A DNA stretch of 64,000 bases from Lepidodermella squamata (lineage: Eukaryota; Gastrotricha): assembly GCA_047495785.1 (NCBI GenBank), contig JBLDXI010000023.1:682001-746000 (forward strand), in the 5' to 3' direction. The notes beneath the pieces are model-generated. The model was not told the origin of the DNA and did no database searches. It was given only the letters and a program-made list of their open reading frames with translations. Below, piece after piece: positions 23,026-35,255 of the stretch (positions are counted from its first letter, which is position 1; every line of letters begins with the position of its first letter). The translations under genes and the position numbers were made by a program.

Positions 23026-24183
23026 TCAGCTCAGAATGCGGCAGATTGTGATATATGATATCAAATACATGATGAAAATGAGTTGGAAAGCTACAATATC
23101 AAAGAGCAAATATAGAGCGACTTTTTTGCCGAAAATCGATACGGATTGCTCAGTGAATCCTGGGAACATTGTGATAATTCCGCACAAGATCGCCTCGTAA
23201 AGCACACACAGAGTTGCTATGGCACCTTGTGACAAGCTGAAGATCCCTGCGACGACCGGGCTTGGGGTTTTCGGCAGATTGGCCAGAACGAGGTCTTGAA
23301 GAAAGAAAATCGACAACATAACAGTGCAGGCGAAAGCAGGGCGATCTGGGGCATCGGCCGGGATGAAAAATGACGCCATAACCAGCAAGCCGAGAATGAA
23401 GCTCGGTGCAAATAGGTACGTTAGAAAATATTGCGGTTTCCGTTTGAATTCGAATGTGAAAGTGGCAGCCGACACGTTGACATTGTATTCTATTAAGCCA
23501 AACGAGGAGGTGCGCGTGGAAAAATCATGTTCCCAGCCAGAATTGGCCTTCATAAACGGCGCTTTGTGCGTAATGAACAACGCTTTTGTAATTATGGAGT
23601 AAATTTGGCTTTGAGGCAGTTCAAAGTCGATGCTGCACTTTTGCACATCGAAAGGAAAATACGTCACGTCCATATCACAATAGGATGTGAACTGCCCTGT
23701 TAAACTAAACGTAACCCGTCCTCTGTTTTTGACCAAAATTTTAAGATCCCGGTAGAATCCGTCGACCATCGCAGCGTTTCCAATTGAATTGTCGTGTAGC
23801 ACAGCTGGAAACCAGTATTCATTCGGGTCCTCCTGCGATAGATGAAATATTTTCGGCGGCCATGCCACGCTACCCTTACGTGATACATTCCGGTACAAAT
23901 CAGCAATGCATTTCGATTCATAGGAGACGTAGAGTCTACCATAAATAGTAAACGTCTCGGCAACGTCGTCGATATTGATGAATCGCCTCGGTCGCAGTTC
24001 TAGCTCAACATGAATCGCTTCATCCTCAAGTTCGATCGGTGTGTTGACCGTCGGACCAATTCGGCAGTTGCTGAGGATCGTTGCCGTTGGGTCGAAGTCC
24101 CATACGCTGTCGTTGTTGGCTGGTTTAGCCAAGGCATAGCTGAGGATGAAACATGCTTGCACGGCTCTCAGTGCGACAGTCAT
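23026..24183 (-). CDS. intronless Cys-loop ligand-gated ion channel subunit
   Basis: A single exon of 385 residues from the ATG at 24183. Signal peptide (about 1–19, ending YALAKP), a conserved block after it (FDPTATILSNCRIGPTVNTP), extracellular domain with YWFPAVL (loop A region), a canonical 13-residue Cys-loop (YCDMDVTYFPFDVQKC), SGWEHD before loop C, M1 (YFLTYLFAPSFILGLLVMAS), APDRP, M2 with Asp -1' and Leu 9', M3 and M4, with an M3–M4 loop of about 25 residues. No vicinal cysteines. It is the intact sister of the broken gene at 14198–15378. Predicted plasma-membrane subunit; ligand unknown. Confidence 0.9.
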   Translation of the reverse strand: MTVALRAVQACFILSYALAKPANNDSVWDFDPTATILSNCRIGPTVNTPIELEDEAIHVELELRPRRFINIDDVAETFTIYGRLYVSYESKCIADLYRNVSRKGSVAWPPKIFHLSQEDPNEYWFPAVLHDNSIGNAAMVDGFYRDLKILVKNRGRVTFSLTGQFTSYCDMDVTYFPFDVQKCSIDFELPQSQIYSIITKALFITHKAPFMKANSGWEHDFSTRTSSFGLIEYNVNVSAATFTFEFKRKPQYFLTYLFAPSFILGLLVMASFFIPADAPDRPAFACTVMLSIFFLQDLVLANLPKTPSPVVAGIFSLSQGAIATLCVLYEAILCGIITMFPGFTEQSVSIFGKKVALYLLFDIVAFQLIFIMYLISYITICRILS

Positions 24184-24268
24184 ATATATCGCTGTTAGAT
24201 GGATGAATGTGATGAAGACTATTGCATATCATCGTCGATTGATATACCTTATCCAACTCCGTGGGCTC

Positions 24269-24285
24269 CAATTTCCTCTTCCGTT
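24269..24285 (-). promoter_or_regulatory. shared upstream motif, intronless channel subfamily
   Basis: caatttcctcttccgtt lies 86 bases before the ATG at 24183, with a common ccaactc.gtg string just beside it, as at 15460–15473. Confidence 0.4.
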
Positions 24286-24779
24286 AGGCTTTTTGATACG
24301 AAATTTTCTGATTATGGCGAGAACTGTATGCAAGAAATTGTGCAATATTGATAGGAACTGTGGCAAATAAATAAAGTATAGATATAAAAACAAACTTCGC
24401 AATAAGCAAGTCGTGCCTATCAATTTCACGCCAATATCGCTTAGAGCGCAAGTTGTAGGAATGTCAAGTGGCCTTTTGAAGCATATTATTATCAAGAAGT
24501 GTCTGTGAATGCTTGATTCTCGTTTCTCTCAGGGGCATAGATAAAGGTTAAGATGTGAAACTCTCGATCCTCTAATGTTGTCAAAATCTCGCGGTGCAAA
24601 GGTCACTCGCGGTGCTCAGACCAAAGCATTAAAAAGGGTCATTTTTTCTCTCATTTCCACTGTTGGTAAGCAGAGTATAAGTCCCAGTTTTATGACGATA
24701 CGAGTTAAGTTTATTTTCAAATTCACGGCTATTTATAGTGATGATTGTTTAGTAAACTATAATCGGGCGGCGCACTTTT

Positions 24780-27057
24780 AATAGGCGGCGCGGCCGGCGC
24801 TGCGCCACGAGGCATTATTCATCCACAGTAATAAGTGGGCCAGAATAGATCAGGCTGACGAATAACAGGTGATTCGTCAAATTTAACGTATTTTCTAATC
24901 ACAAACTATGGCGAAAACAAACGATACCCATCGTAATTCTCAGGAATTCCAACGAAAATGAATTCTTCAGTTTTCGAGTCCAATTTATCGCGAAATCGAT
25001 CTTCATCGAAAGCGAAAGCGCGGCATCCCCATGGACGTAGTCGTGAGATATCCGGCTTGCTCCCAAACATCATTTCGAACGGCGTTTTGCCATTAAGCGC
25101 CCGAGTCGGAAGTCGATTGCGGCAGTAATTAACGTACTCGAAACAGCAAGGCCATAGTCGTTTCGTTAGGCCAGTTTCGTTGAGAGCGGTCCGTCCGCCC
25201 TCGCCAATAGTGCGCATTTTTCGCTCGATCGCGTTTTGTTGCGGCACATAAGGCACGCTAAACTCGCGAGAGATGGAATGCAGCCGGCAGTATTCGTCCC
25301 ATTCAGAAGACTTGAACTAGAGGCCATTGTCCGACTTCAGATAAACCATGTTAGTGTTCAAACGAGCGGTTATCTGAGTATGAAAAAGTTTCAAAGCATC
25401 AATAGCGTCGGATTTCTTGGCCAGAAATTGAATGTGACTCCAGCGGCTGTAATCATCCATAATTAAAACGAAGTAAAACTTGCGCGTGAACGACTCGACG
25501 CTGAATTTCCCGCACAGATGGATGAAACAGCGCTCCAGCACGCGCTCGCTACGAATCTTCACCGAAAAATGAGGTTCACGTGACTGTTTGCCAGCAACAC
25601 AAGGTTCACAGAAACCAAGTTGCGATTTCGGGTTGATTTTGAAACCATCAACTTGCTCCGCCATAGTACGCAATTTCTGCTCGTTGCAATGCGCCAAACG
25701 ACGGTGCCACAGAGAAATCGGTTCGGCCGCAATGGCCGCGAGTTTCGTTGGCCGGATCACTTCAGCATCAAGAATGAAGATCTTGCGTAGTAGGTAAGCT
25801 GCTCCGATCAGCTTGTCGTTGCTCTTATCAAAGATTTCACAACGAACGAGATTTCGTCGAAAATTAACCCTTTCATGGCGGAATTATTTATCTGCCTTAG
25901 AAAAAATATTTGACGGCAGTTCTAGGGGTTTTCGAAGGCCACGATTTTGAAATCTGTTTGTCTTCATCTATCACTGTTGAGGCTGTACAAAAGCTGGCCG
26001 GAATCGTCCTATCCGTCCAGCTGATTTCAGCTGATTTTTCGAGCACCCTAATTTCTGAGTCAGATGCCTTCAGCCTTAGGAAGAATTCGGCCGGTTTGAT
26101 TAAATATCAATAACGTCGCCATTTTTAATTTCCAACTCGAAAAAATGTACACAGAGGTCAATGAGACTATGGCGGACATGGTGATATTTTTTGTTGGATC
26201 AAAAAATTATCAGAACCCTCGAAATTTCAAATGTCAGGTTGACAAATTACTAGTATGTCCTGACCATGCAAGATAACGGTGTTCTGGTCTCAGAACCTTG
26301 TTGCCAACATCGAAGAGCAATATCCTCAAAAGGGCGATCAAGAATTCATCAAAATCGATTTTCTGCGAATTTTCAAAGTCGAAATTCCGAAATCGTCCTT
26401 CCCGCCGTGAAAGGGTTAACCGACACTCCTGGCTCTTAATGGCTGCACCTACAGAGAACAAACTGCACTTGAAATCAGGGACGAACAGTACTTTTTGCAG
26501 CAAAACGATTTCTTGCGTTGCCAGCCGAACTGTGCCAATGCCAAGACATGCCATCGGCTTTCCACCAGCCGCACGGACCGGTTCGCTGTTCTCAGGTAAC
26601 TCCTTGTAGGACCAGAACATCGAGATTTGGTTCGTCATGTGCTGCGAAGCGCCGGAGTCGAGCACCCATCGCTCGTTCGACTCGTACTCGTCGTCGTAGT
26701 GCACCATCAGGCTGTAGACACGCTCGCCGTGCTCCTCGTAGTCGTCCGTCACCATCTTGGCGCGCGGCTTATCGTAGTAGCCACCCGAAGACTTGCCTGG
26801 ATTACGCCCGTTGTGGTAGTTGCCATTGTTGCGATTGTAGCCGTTGTAACCGCCGTTTTGACGACCATTGCCACCAGAATTCGCGTGCGGTTCCTTCGGA
26901 GACCGGCATTCGCTCTCGAAATGCCCCAGCCGACCACAGTTCGTACATGCCATGTTGGCCTTCTTATTGTTACGGAACTTACCGTGGCCTGTTTTCAAAG
27001 CCACGTCTGAACTCGTACCACAACTCGAGCTGCCGATTCGTTGAAACATCCGTACTT
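24780..27057 (-). mobile_element. Ty1/copia-type retrotransposon fragment, degraded
   Basis: In minus-strand order: a CCHC zinc knuckle (CTNCGRLGHFESEC, near 26945–26900), an aspartic protease core (LDSGASQHMT), a GAG-pre-integrase HRRLAHCNEQKL segment near 25700, then an integrase core with MDDYSR, SDNG and a PQQNAIERK glutamate, ending near 24900 in the WGCRAFAF region. This order (protease, integrase first) is the Copia arrangement. The reverse transcriptase and RNase H that should follow are missing, and no LTRs are visible. A TAG interrupts the integrase directly after SDNGL (about 25317), and a MITE sits between protease and integrase. The element is not functional. Confidence 0.85.
25868..26415. 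mobile_element. piggyBac-like MITE, copy 1 (nested in Copia)
   Basis: A 548-base insert bounded by TTAA on both sides (25864–25867, 26416–26419) with inverted ends ccctttcatggcgg and ccgccgtgaaaggg (13 of 14 match). A relative with the same ends lies at 62981–63735. TTAA duplication with CCC-starting ends is typical of piggyBac elements. It encodes no transposase. Confidence 0.8.
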
Positions 27058-27165
27058 CAACTCCTTCAGCTGTTACTCTTTACAGGTAATACATATATGC
27101 ATGCCCACTAGGTGCGATTATTCGATATTCTTCGATCAAGGTGAACAACGCCTACTACCATCGCG
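27045..27165 (+). repeat. decayed relative of 21588–21740
   Basis: About 120 bases align with 21588–21740 (shared ggtgcgatt, aacgcctacta, gcggatga). The frame is not kept. It abuts the truncated Copia 5' end. Confidence 0.45.
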
Positions 27166-27977
27166 GATGAATTACTGCAGTGGGCGTAAACCTTTTACAG
27201 TTTTTCGACCGTTTTTTACCCTGAATACAATTGCTATGTCTGTCAAACCAGCTACGCCAACATGTTTTTTTTCGAGATAGGAGGTTTCAGGATCTTCGCA
27301 CAACTACTCCCAGCCTGATAACTCATGTACGGGCTTCATACATTGGATTATAACTGATTATAACACAGGCAAAAGTCAGTGTCCATCAGTTTGACCGAAA
27401 TGATGAAACGGAATTACCTTGACGTACCTTCCAAGTCACCAATGACTAAAGTGGCGTGAGGGTGGGAGATTTCTGAAAGTTTCGAATTCTTGTAGCCAAA
27501 ATCTAAAAGTAATACTCTTCGAAGCAACTATATCAAACTGAAATTACTCTGTCACAAAAATTCGAAACGCTCTTATGTTAACGTTGACACCGCTCTTTTT
27601 TGTTCATGGTCATTTTCTCTCAAAATTCTCCCAAATTTTCTCTCAAAAAATACTCTGCAGGCTCCGTTCTCTATACACAGCACCATTCTGCGAGTTCACA
27701 TCAAACGTATCCATCAATAAACCACTCGATGATTTTGCCACGGTCCCGATGCGAAAAACAAAAAAATTAATATTTTATTATTTTAGAAATAATATTAGAC
27801 ATTAAAGCAGCATAGCTCGACAATAATCATTCCTGCTAGCGTTATGAGTAGAATCTGCAACAAAATATCACATGGTCATACATGAGTTTCAAACTCGAAA
27901 GATATCATTTATTCTTAGCTAACATAAAGGCTTCAAGTTTTTTAATTCGCCCTCCTTGCAAGCAACACAAACGTTAA
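27166..27977. other. intergenic, nothing recognised
   Basis: AT-rich spacer downstream of the chimeric receptor gene at 27978. I see no gene, repeat or RNA. Confidence 0.45.
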
Positions 27978-30900
27978 TCATTCAAGGTGCCGCCTGGTAT
28001 TCCAGATAAAGTAGAGGTTGATGCCGAGAATGCCTTCGAAAGTGGCTAAGAAAGCAATAACATCAAGATAGCGGATCAGCTCGAGGGCTGGTAGAATTTT
28101 CGCCTTGATGATAATCTTGTACTTTGCCTCGTATTTCGTAACCAGAGCTGAGACAACAATCTGGTACATGGCGATGACAGCGATGGTACCAGTCATTCCC
28201 AGGACGTAGTTGGCATACAAAATTTGCTGGCTGGTCTCAGGGACGCTGCGAAGAACATCCGACTGGGCCACGATGAGTGCCAACATTATGGTACAACATA
28301 TAGCCGGACGATCTGGAACAGCGGGGTCCATGAAGAAAGTTCCGAATCCCAAAACTAACAATATGTAGCATGGGACAATCATGTTTACGATAAAGTATCC
28401 AGGATCACGTTGAAACGTCAGGGTAACTTTTGCGAACGAAACGGGCGAACTCAGTTGAGCTGGTGATGAGACGGTACCATGACTGGTTTGCAGCGATTCG
28501 ATCTCCCAAACACCACTGGTCATCTTATCAGGCATACGAACATGAATGCCACCGAACGAGATGAACCTCGAAGGCTCTTCGAAAACAACTGTCAAGTCGC
28601 AGGTTTGCCAGTCGAACGGGAAGGTCGACATGTCGAGAGAACAATCTGTTTTGAACAAACCGACGCGATTCCAGTGGAAAAACAGCGTGCGATTGGGCGT
28701 AGTCGGGTAGTAGGCAATGTCTATCTTATCGCTAGCCTCCGAATCTGTTGTTGAGTCAAAATTCGGCGTTGAATTTGCAAAAATCACTGTCGGTCGCCAA
28801 ATATCTTTGCGACGCGTGGATACTAGCCGTTCTTTTGAGTCGCTATCCGGAGCTGTAATCTCAGAATCACAGGAAGAGACAACCCATTGCAGTAGCATCG
28901 ATCCCCACAGCGAAACCTGCTGCTCATACGTGTCGACTCTCATCAGACGTTCGAAGGTTAGAGTGACGAAAATTTTAGTGTCAGGCTCGGGAATCCGGTT
29001 TTTCACGCTCAAATGCTGGCAAGCTGTTAGATCGTCAACTTCGACAGTCGGGACGATATTGCCATCAAAAAGCTGTGGAATCGGGAACCCATTTGGCGAA
29101 TTTTTCGCCGCGTTCAAATCGAGTAGGTAATCAATTTCATTTTGGTCATTTCGAGGTACCGATGTTGATGTTCTAGCTTCAGTTGGAGCAGGCTGGGTGG
29201 TACTGGACTTCAATGTTGAACTTGGAGTATTCGATGTTTGAATCTGAGATGTGCTTGTTTCGGTCTGAATAAGTTGAGTTGTGCTTGTCGAACTTGAAAT
29301 AGTTGACGATGTTCGAATCGTGGTTGAAGTTGTCGTAATGTTTTTAGCAGGTAGCAGCGTGCTGTTACCTGGAGTGGGCCACCAAAGATATCTGAAAGAA
29401 ATGTTTTCTCTTGTTGAGATGCTAGATTCGGAGAGGTACTATTTATCACCCCATCCCTCCCCACTTTTCTCTATACCGAGCCTCTGCTGTGCAACAAAGG
29501 TCTCAAGTTAAATTATGTGACCCTAGGGCTTGTGTAGTTAATGAAATGGTGAATTTACAAATTTCTTATGAAGATGTCAGCCTTGTCGCCTCTCATGCTT
29601 GTTAGATAGTAGAAAGTAGGTCCCGGCTCCTTCACGTACGTGACGTTCGCGAAACAAATCGCACTTGGAGTGTCGCCATTTGCTGGCAGAGGTGATATGG
29701 CAAGCTGTAATAAAAAAGAAACGCACGGAAAATCAATAGACGATTTTTTCGAACTGGTTAAACCCACCGTTACTAGGTTGTCAGGATTTTGCAAAATGAG
29801 GCGATACTTGGCATTTCCATCTGGAGCAGAAAACAGCGACGTTAGGCCGCATGCTGGTGGCGTGGTGATGGTGTAGTTCAGGGGTACTGCAGTCGCATTC
29901 GCTTGCGTGGCATTTGTGAACATCGCGTAGATTTCACCCCCGTTATTTACCAACCGCTGCCAAATATATAATCCTGTATAGCCTTTGACTGCATTGTGGA
30001 TTGAACCTCCGCCCAGCGCCTCTAGAATAGGTCGATGGATGAAAGATGAAAGAAGACGATCATACTACGAGCTATGGCAAACCTGAAACCGGTGGATACG
30101 CTGACGGTGAGATGTATAAACCAAGCCAAGCTTCAATATTGTTGTAGTAAACGTCGATGTCAATCTCTAGGCGCCAGAAGACTTGATATGCATTTCCGAC
30201 AGACTGGAAAGCCACAAAAACCAAACCGAATAAATTATTGTCAATAAGATTTCGAGCATAATGGTCACGGTAATTATTCAGAGAAAATTCGAAAGTAATC
30301 TTACAGCAAAGTTATCAATGCTGCACATGCTCCCGGTATTAAGAGACTGTTTGAAGCCGACTCCGTTGAAAAGTCTCGATGGCGAAAATTTTCGACTCGC
30401 TGGGATAGCTGGATAGTTGCCCATTGCATCGAAGCTTGATGGAGTATGGAACATCGGCTGTCCTGCCCATCCGTTAGCGAGCGGCAGGGTGTATTCGTCC
30501 GGAACAGGAGCAGATGTGGCTTTCAGGTTCCAGAAATAGCTTCAAGGGAAAGAGAAATCTTACAGTTACGCATTAAGCAAGTGAAACCTTACAGTCTTTT
30601 AACGAGAACTTCGCCATCAAAGCCATTCACGCCGAAGAAATAGAGATAATTAATGACGCCGTTTGTCACGCCATAGTCGAGAGAACTAATGTCTAAAATA
30701 TTCAAACAAGTCGCCGCTTCTAGACTTCTAGCTCCATCCAGTGGAACTATGGTGACCTGTTGAAAAAACGCCAATGGAGCAAAAAAGAGAAAGACTTGGC
30801 ATTTTGGACCATTCACAAGAAAAGGGGCTTCGGTTTCCTTAAGACTGGTTAGGGTACCAGCTTCTTTCTTGCGAACCGTCAAATATATTCGAGAAATACA

Positions 30901-31913
30901 TATTTATAAAGACTTTGGGCTTTGGGCTATGAATTTGCTTTTATAATAGGAACTTGAAATGAATGAGTTTTCTTACGTTGGCTTTTTCATTTGAGCTTTG
31001 CAAAATCATGCGGTAAGACGACGAGCCGGAGGAATTGAACACAAGATTGCTACCACAACCTGGCGCTGAGATGTCCTTAACTTCCGTTGGAATTGAAAAA
31101 TTCGTAGTTACATCAGTCCAACTTGTCTGAGCGTAAACGCGACCGCCAGCTTCCAACTTCTGCCACACGGTGAGGCCAGCGCCATACTGGGTAAAGCTGT
31201 CGAATTGCTGAGACGCATTAGTCTTACGTGCTATCAAAACAAAAACTTCCGCTATTGATGGGACAAAATTGTGTAATTTCTTACTTGGAAGGAACCGATA
31301 ATATTTGCCGATCCCGAAGCCTAGCCAAGCGGTAGAATTGCTAGTTTTGTAATTGACAGTCACTTCAAATTCCATTCGCCATGGCCACAGTGTCCCAAGC
31401 GACTTCTCAATCACCTGTTTGATGAAATTTTCTAATGAAAAATGCTTTTTATTTGCTAAGATCTCACCGGGGTTCTAACAGCCCCAAAACTTCTGTTTTG
31501 GCTCTGTTGCATTGAGTTCAGACGGTATCCGTCAGGTGAGTCGACTGCACTGTATTCGAGGTTAACATTATTTCCAGCATTGATCAACCAATTCACACGG
31601 TCGAATGATAAGTTCGTAACATAGCGGGGCGTGGCTGCGTATACCTCTGGCAGCGGCACAGAAGCTGTGTCTGGTGTGGGATCGGGCTTGCAAGCTGCAT
31701 CTGCAAAATTGCACATTTATTATAAAAATCTAGTGCTTTTAGTTTCTCGAGCTGAAATATCTAAAACTAAAAGGTTGACAGGACAACTAAAAGGTTGGCA
31801 ATGAGGATTTGTTCATAAGGTCTATATTTGCTCATAGATAAAATAATCTTACAATCAGAGTTAAGAAGGATAGCCGAAAAAAAGCCGAAGATCGCTCTTC
31901 CAACTTTTTCCAT
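27978..31913 (-). CDS. chimeric receptor: two unknown extracellular modules + Ser/Thr linker + Cys-loop channel
   Basis: Ten exons (31913–31853, 31700–31468, 31414–31285, 31230–30977, 30756–30593, 30539–30305, 30203–30083, 30021–29774, 29704–29559, 29391–27978) join without a stop into 1001 residues, with the same phases and total length as the paralogue at 16227–21238. Exon 1 is a signal peptide. Module 1 spans residues about 21–281 and module 2 about 281–531. A Thr/Ser/Gln-rich linker follows (about 545–610). The channel has DIWRP, a Cys-loop at C781–C795 (DCSLDMSTFPFDWQTC), M1 864–884, VPDRP, M2 892–912 with Leu 9', M3 923–947, a short loop and M4 974–994. Many N-X-S/T sites support an extracellular position for the modules. 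Two independent intact copies argue that the fusion is real and under selection. Confidence 0.9.
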
Positions 31914-34061
31914 CGAATCAAATTTCGGAGAAGTTTCACCTGAACGGCGCAAATATTGTTATGCTTTTTTGTCGCGATTACTTTAGCACACACGCCTTTC
32001 GAGGAACTTCAATCTCTCTTCACCACGCCGTCATTTTAGGAATTACGTCTGAACAGCGAACAAGCGTTTTTCTGATTATTTATTAATTGCGCGACAAAGT
32101 GGACTGTGCGCCTTGTTTTTCTAGACAATTGTTTGAAATTGATGAGAAATTACAAACATTTCATCGGACTGTTAGCAAGTGAAAAGTGGAGTTTGGAAAC
32201 AGATTTTGGCATCGTGATATAATTTTTTGGCATTCGAGCTCAAGGAACGAAGAATCGAACCTCATCAGGTAGCCCGTAGTCATCAGGGTAGCGAAGAAAA
32301 TATGGGTCAAAGTTTACCAATCAAAAAATGAAAACCAATGAAAGTGTTGAATTTTTATGAAATCCGTTAGAAATCTGCAGCGCTATGAGAACTTTCAAAC
32401 GAAATTCTACGGTGTATCCTAAAGTAAGGAATCTCGCTGGATATTCAGAACTTTTTTGGAATCTTACTGGTGCCTTCACGTTAACCAGCAACAGCAGCAT
32501 TACAGCAAACACTATGGTAATGTGTCCCGTCGTTTGGAAGAAAATCATGGAGATCTGATGCTTGAAAATTCAAAATCTAAAAGAACAGCTTATTCAAATC
32601 ATTAAGTAATCCAAGAATCATCCTTCGTCACGTCAAAACTCATCTCAAGATGAATTCAAAATTGAAAATTCAACCAAACCCCACTTTTCACTTGTTAACG
32701 ATCACTTGAAGTCATATTGTCGGTAAAGTCAACTCGCAATCGCGGGAATAATTAATAGGCACTCAGACGGTCGCCACCACGAATATAGCCTGATAAATTT
32801 ATGAATGATTCTCGTCAGTGCCGTCACGCACAAAGTGGTTTTCTTTTATTAAAAAAATGAAGGATGCTGGAGCTTCCAGGGATAACAAATAAGGAAAAAA
32901 AATCGATTGTTTTCGCTCGCACCGTAAATTGTTATCTTAGGTCTCATTTTATTGGACGTGTCTGCTGGCGCGCCGTTGCTACAGACACCCATTTCTCTCA
33001 CTGAATAATTCAGCTCACTTCACGTAAGGTGATGACAATCTTTAGGCCAAATACGCAAGTGCTCAAAGACCAAAGACTAATCGCCCCATTGGCAAGAGGA
33101 ACTTCAGCGATACCAGATTTTAGGGTTTTGTTTTTCCGTCGATTCTGATTCGCAATTCGCAGCAAAGGACGAGGGCCGGTAAGTGGCAAAATCCGCCTAT
33201 GAATCAAAATGAGCGAAACTAATCTTCAATGAAAGATAGCAGTCATAAGTTTCAGAATTAGTGGTCAGAGATGTGGCAGGGCACCTTGGAGCTGGTGAGA
33301 AAATTACCTGAAAAGTGTACCTGAGCGGAAAACGCCATTTTTTACTACAATGTGTCAACTTTGCAGCAAAAATTTAGTGTCAAGACATCCTAAATTTTCA
33401 AATTTTGTACATCAAACGACGCGAAATTTAGCAAGGAATCTAAATCCGTCAAGAAAAAGTAGGCTCAGCGACGGCAAAGTATTCCGATCGCGGCGTTTCG
33501 CATTAAATATTCCCACTTTCGCTAGTTTTTCACCTAATTTTTTTAATACAAATTTATTATTAAAATTAATATCAAATACTAAAAATGATGTTTTAATTTG
33601 GTTTTATTTGAGTCTTTTGTCGCAGGAAATTGCGTTTTAAACTTCGAGGCTTGACGGGTTTTGAATTTCGCGCGGTCATGTGACCATTGATATTTGTACG
33701 CGTTTTTGTGCAGAACGCCAAATAGTATCAGCTTCCCAGAATTTTCAATCGCCACCTGAGCTTCTTATCGCTCTCGGACTTATTTATATCCATCATTTTG
33801 ATTATTCTGTAATTTCTAAAATTAGTTTCAGCTCTTTCACACCTTGGGCGGACTTTGCCTGCTAACCAGCCCTCCTCCTTGGAAATTATGTTCACCGTCA
33901 TGTATCAGCTTTAAAGATGCACCAGAAGAATTGAAAATGAGGGGCGTCATCTTGAATCAGGAAGGCTTTACCAGCGAATTAGGGTTGATTTCATTTTGAT
34001 GCTGCTAGTAGAGAAGGTTTGGGCTTCACAGTGCGATTCGAAACCGAGTTATACTCGTTGT
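31914..34061. other. intergenic; possible orphan signal-peptide exon
   Basis: On the minus strand 32548 to about 32468 encodes MIFFQTTGHITIVFAVMLLL and a short tail before a good donor (ca|gtaaga). It could be a first exon, but no partner exon was found downstream. The rest (32.6–34.0 kb) is AT-rich with no supported gene. Confidence 0.35.
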
Positions 34062-35255
34062 TTATCTCAAAATTAGCCAAACCGTAAAATTTAAGAGTAA
34101 AATTAAGTACATGATAAATGCGACTACAAACATAACGATATCGATAATTAAACTACGAGCAACTTTTCTACCGAGCAATGTTGAGTTTTTCTCGCCCATT
34201 TCCGGGAACATTGCTAGGTATCCGCACATCATAGCTTCGTAGATAACACAGAAAGTTGCAACGAAAGCTTGTGACAAGCTGAAGATTCCAGCTACAACCG
34301 GGCCGGGTGTTTTCGGTAAATTAGCCTGAAGATTGTCCTGCTGAACAAAAATCGCCAGCATAACAGTGCAAGCGAAAGCTGGACGATCTGGAGCATCGGC
34401 CGGAATGAAAAATGACACCAGAATCAGTGAACTGAGAATTAGGCTAGGTGCAAATAGGTATGTCAGAAAATATTGCGGTTTCCGCCTAAATTCGAAAGTG
34501 AAACTCGCCACAGACATGTTATTAGCATCGGTTAAGATTGCACTGCGTGACGTGGATCGCTTCATTGCATCATGCTCCCAGCCTGAATTCGCTTTCAAAA
34601 ACGGTTCCTCCTGAATAGAGAACCAAGCCTTTGATATTTTTGAGAAATGTTCGCTTTGGGAGAGATAAAATTTGATCTCGCATACTTGCACATCGAAGGG
34701 GAAATAGGTCACGTCCAAATCGCAGTAAGATGTGAACTTTCCAGTCAAGTCAAACGAGACAAATCCGCCGTCTTCGAGCCAAATGCGAAGATGCCGATAA
34801 AACCCGTCAGTCATCGCTGGGTTTCCAACCGAATTTTCATGCAACAAATCCGGGAACCAGTATTTACTCGGGTCTTCTTTTGACAGAATTGTTATGCTTC
34901 TTGGCCATACTACGCTGCCGGTACGTGATATATTCCGGTACAAATCGGATATGCATCTCGAGTAATACGAAACGAAGAGTGAGCCGTAAATTGTGAACGT
35001 TTCACCTATGTCATCGATATTGACAAGGCGTTTTGGTTCAAGTTCTAGCTCGATAAGAATTGCTTCTTCCTCCAGTTCGATCGGCGTGTTGACCGTCGGG
35101 CCGATTCTACAGTTGCTCAGTATGGATGCAGTCGGATCGAACTCCCAAATGCTGTCGTTATTAGCTGGTTTAGCCAGGGCATGGTTAATTATAATACCAT
35201 GTAGTACCATGTAGTAGTTGAAGAAAAGATGAAGAAGATAAAAATAACTTCCCAT
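34062..35255 (-). CDS. intronless Cys-loop ligand-gated ion channel subunit
   Basis: A single exon; the first true ATG is at 35255 (397 residues). A second in-frame Met (MVLHGIIINHALAKP) gives a better-shaped signal peptide and may be the real start. The block FDPTASILSNCRIGPTVNTP is followed by YWFPDLL, a 13-residue Cys-loop (YCDLDVTYFPFDVQVC), SGWEHD, M1 (YFLTYLFAPSLILSSLILVS), APDRP, M2 (Leu 9', Gln-Asp-Asn at 15'–17'), M3, a loop of about 25 residues and M4. It is next upstream of the chimeric gene at 27978–31913. Predicted plasma-membrane channel subunit. Confidence 0.9.
   Translation of the reverse strand: MGSYFYLLHLFFNYYMVLHGIIINHALAKPANNDSIWEFDPTASILSNCRIGPTVNTPIELEEEAILIELELEPKRLVNIDDIGETFTIYGSLFVSYYSRCISDLYRNISRTGSVVWPRSITILSKEDPSKYWFPDLLHENSVGNPAMTDGFYRHLRIWLEDGGFVSFDLTGKFTSYCDLDVTYFPFDVQVCEIKFYLSQSEHFSKISKAWFSIQEEPFLKANSGWEHDAMKRSTSRSAILTDANNMSVASFTFEFRRKPQYFLTYLFAPSLILSSLILVSFFIPADAPDRPAFACTVMLAIFVQQDNLQANLPKTPGPVVAGIFSLSQAFVATFCVIYEAMMCGYLAMFPEMGEKNSTLLGRKVARSLIIDIVMFVVAFIMYLILLLNFTVWLILR

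Noticed and set aside
26518-27111. Long plus-strand frames opposite the Copia gag/protease region
   Set aside because: They are antisense shadows of the coding strand, with Arg/Ser/Cys-rich nonsense composition.
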